Assembly: GCA_039621445.1 (NCBI GenBank)
Contig: CP154957.1
Span: 30,719,778 to 30,783,777, forward strand
Length of the DNA: 64,000 nt
Reading direction: 5' to 3'
DNA from: Euglena gracilis
Taxonomy: Eukaryota; Euglenida; Euglenophyceae; Euglenales
Part shown: positions 22,655 to 35,130 of the stretch, one piece after another
Layout: every line of letters starts with the position of its first letter
How positions within the stretch are numbered: position 1 is the first letter of the stretch
Translations under genes and position numbers: made by a program
The notes under the pieces: model-generated
What the model saw: the letters and a program-made list of their open reading frames with translations, nothing else
Told to the model about the DNA's origin: nothing
Databases searched by the model: none

Positions 22655-24615
22655 ATAGAGGGTGGAGTTTTTATTGAAGTCCAACCAAATGCTTCTCAAC
22701 AGGGGAGGGGGAACGCAAATGCGCTTTTTTGTTTTGTGTTTTTCAATTTTTGGCAGCATTTGTGGTTTTTTTTGTTTTGATTTTTTCTGCCTTTTTTCTG
22801 GCGATTTTTCGATTTCTGCTGGAAATTTTTCGACCATTGAGAATTTCATGTTGGTCCTCCATTTTCCTCTGAGACCGAAATTTCGTCAACTTTTTTGTCA
22901 TTTTTAATTTTTTTTGGTCATGGTTTTCTTTTATGTAAAATGGAATTTTTTTCCTGGAGAAGGTAATTTTTTTCTTCTCCAGCAGAATTGTACATCCCGG
23001 GGGAACTCCTGGAGGATTTTACATGTAATTTGCAATTGTTTTTGCTATTCCCCCCCTTTTTTCGGTAATTTGCACCGCTCTTTTCGAGGGTCCATGTTGC
23101 GTTCCCTCCCTGCCCCCCGTTTTCAACCAGGGGGAAAACACAAACACATTTTTTTTTGCAGTATTTTTTGCCTTTTCCAAATTTGGCAAAATTCGTGTTT
23201 TCGGCATTTTTTTTGTGCTTTTTTTATCTGACAATTTTTGGATCTTCACTGGAAAATTTCTTGACTGTAAATTCCTTATTTTCCCCCTGATTTTCGACGA
23301 GACCTAAACTTTTGTCAAAATTTGACATTTTCTGCATTTTTTTTTGGTCAACAAAATGCTTATTTTTATGCAAAATGAAGAATTTTTCACTGGCAAAGCC
23401 GAAAAGTTTTGAACGGTCTCTCCAGCAGAAAGTGTACATCCTGGCGGGGGCTTCTAAAGGTTTTTATATCCAATTTGCGATTTTTTTTGTTTTTTTGTTG
23501 TTGTTTTTTGTGTCGCGTTCTTTGAGTGTTCATGTTGCACCCCCCCCCCCCCCCTGTTTCAAGGTTGAGTTGGATCTTGCCATATTTGTAATGGACCCAT
23601 CCTGAAAATGTTTTCAAAAGCCTGAGACTCATGTTTGAATTGAAGTGCAGAAAGTTCTGGATGATTGGAACTACCAGGAACTACGCCCCCCCCCCCTCAG
23701 GCCCCACAGTTTCTTTTGATGGCTCCACCTGGCTCCCATTTCGGTCCGCAGCGCCTGGGAAATGCGCTAGAATCGGAAATAAGGAATTCATCTTTTCCAG
23801 CCAGGGACCCTAACCCACCCCCACCCAGGGACCTCCAGGGGGGTCCCAATAATTCCTCCCGATTCCCACTTTTTGGGAAAGTTGGGGCTATTTTATTATT
23901 GGATAGAGTTAGGGTTACGGCTGGACTTCTGTGGGTGTCCCAGTTTAGGGAATTTAGGATTAACTTCGGCCCCGTTTAGGACCACGTAAGGCCGAGTTTA
24001 GGCCGAATTTCGGCAAAATTTGGGAAAAGGTGCAAAAGAATCTTCCAAAACGGGCACCTACCTTCCGGCCTGACTTGGTCCCTAAATTTGACCAAAATTT
24101 GGCCCATCTTTACCCTCACACATTCAGCGCAGACCCAACAAAAGTTTTTATTTAATATTTTGAATTTCCATGGCCTTTGCAGATCAGATCCAAATTGTGT
24201 AAGGTCTCACCCCCCCAAAAGAAATATTACCACTACATATTTCCCCATTTACAACAACACCCGAGGGCATAAAGTCCGCTGTGGTGTCCCAGTTTGGTCG
24301 GGTCGGTAGGGGAGGAAGGGAGGGGGATACATGTGGTGGGTTGCATATTTTTTTTGGTTTTATTCCGTTATTTTTTTTTGCTGTGCGCAAAGCAATTCCA
24401 CCTGCGAGAAAGATCAATGATTCATGCCGAGAAGCAGCGTTTGGGGCCGGAAAGTCACGGCATGTGGATCGGGTAATCGCATCAAGGCGTCCGCTGGCCC
24501 AGCCCGACCGCAGGGTTGGCGCACCCTCCACTCCCTGGTGAGGCCCACCGGCCGGTCTCCCCCCCTCTTTCAACGCGTGGACCAAGAGCCTGGCCCCTCT
24601 GCTGCCTCATCGCAG
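22655..24615. other. Spacer between R3H and helicase genes
   Basis: T-rich, with two related segments at 22,690-23,030 and 23,120-23,480: T runs, TTTTCTGC and TTTATGTAAAATGGAATTTTT-like pieces, then CCTGGAGAA/CCAGCAGAA and GTACATCC. This looks like an old tandem duplication; similar motifs occur at 60.6-61.2 kb. Helicase 5' exons and promoter should be near 24 kb but no start codon could be chosen. Confidence 0.4.
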
Positions 24616-25904
24616 CGCCGCTGCGGGACGACGGCCGGGAGCCGCAGTACTGCTCCGACTCCCTCACGATGGCGGACGCCCCGCTGGCCGCCCTCCAGGA
24701 GGCGGTCGCCCAGGCGGCGGTGTGCGCCGTCCGCTCTCAGCACATTTTTGACGGTTGGTGACGGTGGTGGGGGGGGTCCAAGGCTTGGACTCCAAGCCTG
24801 ACCTTGAGGATGATGACTCTGGGGATGGGGGGTTTCCCACCAATTGTATGTGCTCCAATCAATGCGCTCCAAAATTTTTCGGGCCCCCATGGGTCCTCCC
24901 GTGCCACACCCCCTCCCTGGGTGGGTGTAGGCGTCGACCTCCGTGATCTTTAGAAGACCCAGCGACCAAAACTGCACTTTTCCAATAACTGCCCAGCAAC
25001 TCATTCGTTGGCTAAACAAAATTACGGCTCATTGTTTGCATTCCAAATCCTTGTGTGGGTCCACCTGGGCTCCGACTCACTATTCAGGCGATGGCCAGCC
25101 TTTCCTCAACGTTTCTGGATGAATGCTCCAATGCTCTTGAGGATGCCAAGGACAGTCGTCCTTCTGTCCACCGTTGGCCGCAGGCCTCCCTGCAGCGCCT
25201 CAGCGCCGCCGCCGCCCGCCGCCGGGCCGCCCACCGGCACGCCATCCCGTCCCCGACCGCCGCCTACGCCGTGGACGAGGCGAAGCGCCGGGAGCTCGAG
25301 CCGCAGCGGCGCTCGCTGCCGATCCGCCGGCACCGTGAGGAGATCCTTGCCGCGCTGGCTCAGCACCGGGTGGTCATCCTCGACGGTGTGCGGCCCACGG
25401 GGCCTGTTCGGCTGTTCCTCGCACGCACAGAATGGAGCGGAGGGAGGGAAGGAGGAAGGAGCTTGCGAGGGCCCATGCCTCCTTTTCTGGAAATTGTTCC
25501 CAGCGGGGATGGTCTCTGACTGCCCACCATGCATAACGCAGGGCCCACGGGAAGGGGAAGCTGCGCAGGTCCCGCCCGCCTCCACCTGCCCATTGGTCTC
25601 CCCCGCTTTCTACCGCACATGCAGCGCGAGACCTGCCCCCTCATCTCCCCAGCACCAGCCTGCCACTCTCCCGCCACCTCTGTTGCCCTGTCATGCCGCG
25701 ATCGGGTCGAGACTGGAGTACCTGGCCCGCCTGGACAGGGCCACCAATGCCTGTGCCATCGCATCACCATCCCTGCCCGTCAGTAGCAGTGGTGCTTCCT
25801 TCCCGCTGTGGCTCCAACACCACTGTCGAGACCACTGCAATCCCCTTGCCACCGGAGACGCCCAGGAAACCAAACCACTGTGGGTGCAGGCTCGTGTCGG
25901 AGGC

Positions 25905-25955
<51 letters not shown>

Positions 25956-25985
25956 CTATATGTATTATATATATATATACTATAT

Positions 25986-26056
<71 letters not shown>

Positions 26057-29000
26057 TAAGTGTGGCGACCCTTCCCGGGAGTCATTGGGTGGGTGTGGTC
26101 GGGCGGGGGGGGTTGCTGAGCGGGTATCCCGGAAAGGGGGGGTTTCTTCTATTTTTGACGCAGAGCGCCAACTTTTTTGACCCCAAATTGACCTGGGTTC
26201 CCCAAGCCCCCTGGGGGGGACGCCCTGGGGTAAGAAGCTTTGGTTCGGGGAAGGTGGTGACCAGAGGTTTTTACCCAACGACCGCAGCGGTGTTGCAGAA
26301 GGAGGCGGGAGACTGGGGACTCAGTCCGAAGGGTCAGGTCTGGTTGGAACCCCCCAGCCAGGCCTGGCCCTGTCGGGGACGCCGCAAAACCCGGTCGTCA
26401 TCGTGACGCAGCCGCGGCGCCTCGCGGCGGTCAGCCTGGCCCAGCGGGTGGCGCAGGAGCGGGGCCAGGCGGTCGGGGAGGAGGTCGGGTACCAGGTCCG
26501 CTTCGCCGGCGCGATGGGGCGGGACACCCGGCTCGTGTTCATGACGTCGGGCATCCTGCTGCGCCGGCTGCAGGACGACCCCGGCCTGAAGGGCGTCGGT
26601 GTGTGGTGACGGCCTGCATTTGGGTCACGGGAACCAGAAGTCGGAGGGACGAATCTCTTCAGGTTCTCTGTGATTGGAAGTGAGCTCGGGGCAAATGAGG
26701 TGTCGGCTTCCAACGCAACACAGCGGCAGCGCACAGCAGCGCATGCAGTCCGGACCACACACATGGCCCCCCCGCCCCAGGCTGCATCATTGTGGACGAG
26801 GTGCACGAGCGGACGCTGGACGTGGATTTCATCCTGCTCCTCATGAAGCAGGCCCTGCTTGCGGGCCAGACGCGGGCCCGCCTCGTCGTGATGAGCGCCA
26901 CGCTGCAGGCGAACGTCTTTGCGGAGTACTTCGCGCCGGTGCTGGCGCAGGACTGCCAGCGGGCGGCGGCAGGTGTTGCCGCTGCCACCGGTCCTGCCGC
27001 CGTACCATTTCATCGTACCAATCCGAGCGTTGGGAAGTTGCCAGGTTGGAAGGGGACATCATTGGGAGAAATTTCCAGCACATCATCCCTGACCAGCTTC
27101 GTGGGTCGGACTGAGTGGGGCAATCCCCACACTCATAAACAGAAATTTCATCATTTGAATTTGAGGTGTGAGGCGTTTAGCCCTCCCCCGATGAGGCTGG
27201 TTTTAAGGCACGCCTCCATACCAGATAGGCCGATAGGGAAGGTGAGTTCCTGCGTGTACATATGAGAGTACGTGGCGGGCATTTCGGCGTGCCAGATCCC
27301 AGAAAAGCCCCGTCTTCAGGGACATTTTTGTGTAAATTTCTCCCAGCTGATCGTTGGTGCTGATCAGGGAATTTCTTAAGGACCCCCGGGGGGGGTCCAG
27401 CCTCAGGATGGCAAAAAGGCTGCTGGCTGGAAATGAGCTGCTGGCTGGACGCCCCTGGGGGGGGTCCAGGGCTGGAGGGGGCTGGGCTGGGCTGGGTCGA
27501 CAAAAAACAAAATTTTCTAACACATTTTTGCCATTTTCGACATTTTGATGGGTGGAGCTAGGTCAAGGCTGGGGGGCCGTGATGGAGGAAGCTGCGATGA
27601 GGGGAAAAAATGAAGGGACAGGTGAGCTGGGTAGCACAATTGGCCGGCCGGCCTTCGGCCGGCTGGCCCGGCCTCCGGCCGGGCTGGACCCGACTTTATT
27701 TCACTTGACCCCCGGGGGGGGGGGCTCCCAGCCCGAATTTGGGCTGCTGGCTGGATTTGAGCTGCTGGCTGGCTGGACCCCCCCCCCCGGGGGTAGGGTA
27801 CCCTCCGGCTTAAGAAATTCCCTGGTGCTGATCGAAGGGGGGGTAGCCTGAGGTGCCAATTGGAATGGCACCCCAGTACCCTCCCCTGGAATTTTTCAAA
27901 GACCGCCAGCCAGCTCCCAACGATATCATGACCTCTTTCTGATGGGCGGGTGAGAAACCTCTCCCAGGAAATGTGTTAGAAACCAATTTATTTAGCTTGA
28001 AAATGGGGCGCTGGAAATAGAAATGGGGGAGACAGTGCTTTGTCCTTGGCCTGGTGTGGGCAGGTGGGGAGGAATTGCACCAATGCAGTGCAAATTCACA
28101 GTTTTACACTTTTTATATTTTGTTTTCTTTTGAGGGACGATTGATGAGTTTTTTTTTTGGCATGTTTTGCCATTCGAAATCTAAGGTGTTTGCCATCGGA
28201 AAGCAATGTCGAGAATAATGGATTGTTGGCTGCTCTTCCATTGCCATTGCAGGTGCAGGCACCACCCTCTCCGTGCCAAACACAGGTGTTTATCTCTGAA
28301 TTCATCAAGACATAGCGAGTGGAATTTAATGTTTGAATGAAAGTGAATCATTTGGAAAATGATTTCCCCCTTTTCCCCACCTCAGCCCCTGGATACTTAC
28401 CAATTCCCACCCTTCATATTTTTTCCAAGGTGCACCAAAAGGCAGCAATTGTTTCCGTTTCATCTCTTTCGGATTTTTCGGATTCGGAAGATATTCGCGC
28501 ATTCTTGTGGATGTTTTTTGAAATGTCTTCGCAATTTTTTTTCTTGACCAGAACTTTTTCAAGTTTTGAAGTTTCACCCCATGTTTATCCTGAGAGGTTT
28601 TCACGGTGAAAATTCCTCCCGTTGGAATTGTTTTTAAAAAAACACTTATTTTTTTCGAAACTTTCTTCTTGGAATTGAACAGGAGGAATGGACATTGCAC
28701 CGGAGGGTGATAGCCAGGTCTTGGATGAAGACGAAATGGTGGTGTTGGTGTTGGGTGGCCTTGGTGACATTCGCCTCCCTGGCCTATTCATCGGCCTTTA
28801 TTGATTGGTCCGCCTCCATAGTTGTTTGTGCTGTCAAAGCCCGTAAATTTGTCTTCATTCTGCGGCACAAGCAAAATTTCCCAAGTCATTTGCCGCGCAA
28901 AATCACCTGACTTTTACTGAATAAAATCTCAAATATCTGGAATAACCCTCAGTGTTCGTGAACAAAACCTGTACGATAATTTTGAGCAAACAAGAATGTC

Positions 29001-32000
29001 CGCCTTACATTTTTTAAGAAAAAATGTCCGTGTTTCTGAAGCACCGACCCACCCTTGGATCGTTTCAAAATGCATTTCGGCCATTTTTTTCTGAAACATT
29101 TTCTGGAGCCTTTTTGGTGACACTTTGGACCGCTACAGGGAGGGGGGTGGGAGTGGGAAACCATTGTTTAGTGGTGATCCGAACCAACCCAGTGGGTGGT
29201 TTTCTTCGGAGTGACTGGCTGGCTTTGGGCTCCCCCCTGGGGTTTTGCCAGGAGCGGCTGAAAGGAATCTCTTTTGAAGGAATTCGGGAAATCCTTTTGT
29301 TTTTGGCCCTTTCCCTTTCACTCCAGCCAATCCGCCTACCGGGGGGGGGGGAATTTTGCCCAAGAGAAAATTTGCACGGAAATATTTCGCGGAAGCAAAT
29401 CCCGCGAAATATTTCCGGACATTTTTAAGGAATCCCGCGAAATTTTTCCTGCGAATATTGGCCTGCGTCTGTCCATGTGTTCCCATTCAGGTGCTCACGA
29501 TGTTCAACTAAAAATTCGCAGAAAAAAAACCCGCAAAATATTTCCGGACATTTTTAAGGAATCCCGCGAAATTTGTCGCCCACGAAATTTGTCGCCGCAA
29601 ATTTTCTCTAGCACAAAATTCCCCCCCCCCCCCGGTAGAAGGCTGGAGGGATAGTGAAAGGGGAATGGCGGGCAGGGTCAACCCTCCAAAAACCTGTCAG
29701 GGCCCTTGCCCCTGGCAGTGCCGGAATAATTTGACAGGGCAAGTCAGAAATGATGGTTCCAGTGACCTGTCACCCCCTTTTTTAAGGCAAAGTTCTTTAA
29801 TGGCTCTGGAAGTGGTGCCCAAAGAACCCGGCAGGGGGAGGACAAAACGGATGGTTCCGGTGATTTGTTGTCCCCCTGCCAAATGGAACGAATTCGGAAG
29901 TGACTGACTGACTTTCAAAACGTGACTGAAAGTATTTTTTTCTCGAAATTGACAGTGATCTCTGCCGAGGTCGGCGAGCAACTGGCGGCGGAGCCCAAAA
30001 CCAGTCAACCACTCCTCTTGGGTTGCAACCAGGGCCTGGTGTGTCGCAAATGTGCCGCCTCCCTTCCCCCGGCGGAGGCCGGCGCGCAACGGCCCCGGCA
30101 CCGCCCGCAGTGCACTTCGAGGGGCGGACGTACCTGGTCCGGGACTTCTACCTGGAGGACGCCCTGGCGTGGACGGGCTACCGCCTGGACGGCAAGGGCA
30201 ACTGCGTGCCCGGGGGCCCCGCCGCCGTGGACTGCGCCCCGACCCTCCAGCGGTGCCCAGGCCCCCCTTGGTTGCACTCGGGCTTCTTGTCTGTTTATGG
30301 CCGGCGTTGGCTTCGCTTCTGGCGGCCCAGTTTGCTGTGTGGTGGGTGGCCAGGTACCCCTTACACCAGTGCTCTTTTGTTGCTCCCCCTGGACGGGTGA
30401 GCAACTCTGGTTTAATTCCAGCGCTGAAGGGACTCACCTCAAGTGCCCCCCTCCCCCCCTGGCGGCAACCCCCACTGCGTGGGGCAGGCCAGTGGGGGCC
30501 TGGTGGAGGCTGAGCCGGGCGGCCCGGGAGGCGGTGGAAGGGGCCAGCCGGCAATCAGATACCGGCGAGGAGGAGCTGGCGTGGCCCGTGCAGCCCCCGG
30601 TGCTGGAGCCGGGTGTGCACATGTGTGCATGGAAACTCTCCCTCCCAAATAACTTTGCAGTGCTTTAAGGTTTTGGGTGCCCAAATGGACTCCTGGTGGG
30701 GCGGCCGAAAAACATTTGTCCAAATAGCGTTTCCCCCCACCCTCACAAGGAACAATGTGGAAAGTGATGCATCTTTCTGAAAAACCAGGAGGCGGTGAGG
30801 CAAGAAATCATCCGAAACGCCACACTGTTTTGCAATCTGATCAAAAGAGCGTTAGATTGGGTGAAAAGTAGCAACACGCATTCAACACCAGATGGCTTTT
30901 AGGAAAAGTTGTAAACTGGCCCAAGGTTTTGGGTATTCTCTAATATTTTTCCAGGGGGCAGGGGTGAAAAGTTCGGTACACAAACATTTTGCAGGGGGCG
31001 AATTTAATTTGGGGGGAACGTTTTTATTTGCATGGGGAACGTGAGCGATCCTCCTGGCTCTGCACTTTTTTTTGCCTCTGGCATTGCCCAGTTGGTCTGG
31101 ACTGCCAGGTCCACACCCCGGCTGGCCCCACCTCGCAGTGTTCTTCCCGGGCGGCGGTGGCGGTACACCCCGGGGCACGGAGCAGGACGTCCCAGAGGAC
31201 CTGGAGGAGACGGAGGAGTGGGGCGAGGAGATGGAGGCGGCGGGGGAGGTGGGGACAGTCCCTGGGGTGGCTGACGACAGCGATGAGTCGGCCATGGAGT
31301 CGGACGACGGTTCGGAGTCCCAGAGTGATTTCGGAGAGGAGGATGTCGACGAAGAGGAGGAGCGGGTGTACGCGGCGCTGGCCGCCGGGAAGACCGTCAA
31401 CACGCTGGAGGTGCAGACGGGGCTCGTCACTGCCCTCATCTGGGCTCTCCACCGCACAGGTGTGCCGCTGTCCCCATCCCAAACAAATGGAGAACTCACA
31501 GAACCGGAGGAGAATGCACTGCACAATGTTCTATGTAATCTATTTGTATTTTCTGTGCTGAGGGGCAGAGAACCGTGTGTGTGACGTGTGTGACTGAGTT
31601 TGGGGTTGAAATGATTTCATGCCTTTTTGATGATTGATGACGTTCTGAGTTTGACTGATACTTATTAACCCACCCGAGCCCCCCCTCCCCTCTACAGGCG
31701 TGGCCGGGGCGGTGCTGGTCTTCCTGCCGGGCTTGGCGGAGATCCGCGCGGTCCGGGCGGCGCTGCTCGGCGGGCCACGGGCGGCGGAGCTGCTCGTCAT
31801 CACGCTGCACTCCATGCTGCCCCTCGCGGAGCAGCGCGCGCGCTGTTCAACCCGCCGCCGCCCGGCCAGCGCAAGGCGTGGCCCCTTGAAGCCCGCGGAC
31901 TCATCCGACCCCTCAGGGTGGGAGTTGGCCCTGGCTATCATTTTGGGAAAGTGTGTTGGAGGGGGGTGGATAGAGGCGTGGCATTGCCGGGTGGAATTCG

Positions 32001-34995
32001 GAAAGGTTGAGGAAGGATGGGGCCGCTTCAAGCAGGCCAGCGTGCTCCGTTGAAGGATTCAGTCTGAGATCTCTCAAAAATTCTGTCATTTGGACGAAAT
32101 GCACATCAAAATGAAACGGAGGTTTGAACTTCCTCTCCTCAACCTGCACAAACCCCTCCACCTTGGAAAAGGCGAGGGTGTTGCAGGTTTCAGAAGAGGA
32201 AGTGCAGATTAAGATGAGAGTTTCAGGAATGCTGGCAAAACACACACATCTGGGGCAGTGGGGTGCTGTGATGGATTTTCGCCCCCCCAAGCAAGCAAGC
32301 TCCTTCTGCCTGGACATTGCTGCCGCCTTGCTCGGCACCTGGAAGGTGCTTCCATTTCGAGTCCTCCCACTGCCGCGCTGGCAATATGATATTGAGGGAC
32401 AAACGAGGGCGATGGTTTTATTCCTTGTCCAGGTTGTTCTGTCTACCAACATTGCCGAGTCGTCCATCACGGTCAACGACGTGATCTTTGTCATTGACTC
32501 TGGGCTTGCCAAGGTGTATCAATCTGTGCGGATCATACCTGGTTTTTGGCATCGTTGAGCAGCAATGGCCCACAACAGCCTAATTTGGCAGGCTGCTGGA
32601 GTTTTTGGGGTCAGCAATATTTTTTGTATTTAATGGAATGGAATATTTCCCCCAAAATTGCATTTGAAGCATACGAATAGAACAGAGATTTTCAAATGTG
32701 TGTAATGCCAAATTACTGCTCCCACCTTCACTTGTCACCTCCTGAATCCTGAAGGCTTTCCACAAGGTGACTTCTCCAGCTGGTGTTCAGAACTCTGGGA
32801 TTTCTTAAAGCGGAGGGGACTCTACGGGGGCCCAGCCAGCCAGCACCTTTCTTCCAGCCAGCAGCCCAGCGAAGCCAGGCCAGACCGACAAAATTTAAAG
32901 CGCCGAAAATTTTTTGAAAAAGGCCAAAATGGCATTTTTTTGGGTGGTTTTTTGGGTTTCACCTCCAAACTCCATTTAAAAATGCTAACCCGGCTGGATT
33001 TGGACTTTTTACCTCTTTTTTTGGGTTTTGGGGTACCTGTCAAGTCCATCTGCCAGCCAGCCGGACCCCCCCCCCCCAGACCCCCAGCCCCTCAGGGGGG
33101 GGTCTGGCCCGCGGGATCCTGGCGGGAGTGGGGGCCCTGTTCCGGACGCATAAGGGGGAATATTAGCCCAGTTGCATATCGCTTGTTCCAGGTCAACTGG
33201 AAAAAGATGCTGTAACAACCCCTTTATCACAAAGGAAACAGAGGGTATCTCTGGGGCTGTTGTCACAAAAAAAAACAGTTGCAATTTTTGTGTGCTCCGG
33301 TATTGTTGAAAAGATCTCCCGCTTTGTTTTTCTTTGGCGATGCGGTACGTTAACCTGGGCACTTTGGGGGGGGGGGCGTCTTTCAACCTTTGGCGTCCAA
33401 GCCACACACGGCTGCCCTCCATCGCCCGCCAGACGCAGCAGTACAACCCCAAGACCAACCTCTCCTCCCTGGAGTGCATCCAGCTGTCGAAGATGAACAC
33501 CATCCAACGCCGAGGCCGCGCAGGTTTTCCCCCGTGCCCCTGTGGCCCCTGTTTTGTTGTTTTCAACCCCATCCTCGGCCAGACCCTCGGGATGTCTTTG
33601 GCCCCGTCTCTTGCCTGGCTCTGCCGTTGGCCCACCGCAGGGCGGGTCCAACCTGGGGTGGCCATCCACCTCTTCCCCCGCGAGGGTTTCCAACCAGGGG
33701 TTTTTTTTTAGTCATGGACCCCGGGGGGGGGAGGGGGGGTCCCCCCAGAGGGGGGGGGTGGGATATACCTTTGGACGCCGAAGGTGCCGAAATTTTTTGA
33801 AAAGGTGCTATTTTGGGCATTTTCGCGATTTTTGGCCATTTTTCGGGGAAATTCAGTGGGTCCCCTGGGACCCCCCCCCCCCTGGGGGGGCCCAGGGGGT
33901 GGGTGGGTGCGTGAGGGGACCTTCCCGGTCTTTAAAAAACCCCTCTTTCCAACGCCTGCCGGACTCCATGCCCAGCGAGCTGAACCGGGTGCCCCTGGAG
34001 GAAGTGTGCACCCCCCCATTTGCATCCAACCACTCACCACAACCTTTTTTGCCAATGCCCTTTTCGACTGAAATGTTAACTGTTCTGTTTTATAAACAGG
34101 TTCCAAGGAGTACAAACATTATATACTCTGAATGTTTCGCGATCTTTCACATTTTTTTCACGATGCTTCGCAATGTTTCACAACTTTTTTTTTCTTTTTT
34201 TGGTGTCCCATTCAGCACCAAGCCGCCTCACCCCCTTGGTAGGAGTAGCTGTCATACATCTCTCAAAGATTTTGCGACCCCCCCCCCCCCCGGGGGGGGG
34301 CGGCTGCAGCCAGCCCCGATTTGGGCCCAGCCCAGCTGCAGCAGCCCCTCCCCCCGGGGGGGGGGGTGCTGCTAGCCCTAGCTAGCCAGCCCCTTTTTGG
34401 GGGTCCAGCCCAAAATTTTTCGGCGCAAAGCGCCGAAATTTTTTGAAAAACTGTGTTCAAAAGCAGCCAAAAGTGGGGTTTGGGAGGCGTTTGGGGCATT
34501 TTTGGGGGTTTCAGATGCATCATTTTTTTCAAAACTGTGTTTTGCAGGTCATTTTTGGGCATTTTTCCGATTTCAGTCCAGCTTGCCCCGGTTCGGGTCC
34601 AGCCGGGGTCCAGTCGGGATTTCTAGCAGACCCCCCCCCCCCCCCCGGGGGGGGGGTCTGCTAGCAGGGCTAGCTAGTGGAAAAAATTTTCCCAGTGACC
34701 GGCGCGAAGCGCCGAAAATTTTTTTGGGACCCCCAAAAATGGCCAAAAATGCCCGTTTTTGGCCATTTTTGGGAATTTTTGGAACAAAATCAGCCAAAAA
34801 CCTATTAAAAACCTCATTTTTCCTCCGGCGCACAGCGCCGGGGGAAAATTTTTTTTCCAGTCCGGGGGACCCCCGGGCCCCCCCCCCCCGGGGGGGTTCT
34901 AGCTAGTCCATTTTTTCCAGTGTCTAGCCGATTGGCTAGCCAGTACCCCCCCGGGGGGTCCTTAAGCAAATGCCTGGTGTGTGCGTGTGCGTGCA

Positions 34996-35031
<36 letters not shown>

Positions 35032-35042
35032 TGTGTGTGTGC

Positions 35043-35130
<88 letters not shown>

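Noticed and set aside
34421-34850. Rho-independent terminators
   Set aside because: Hairpin plus T run is suggestive, but the sites are dispersed in introns of a spliced eukaryotic gene and belong to repeat cassettes.
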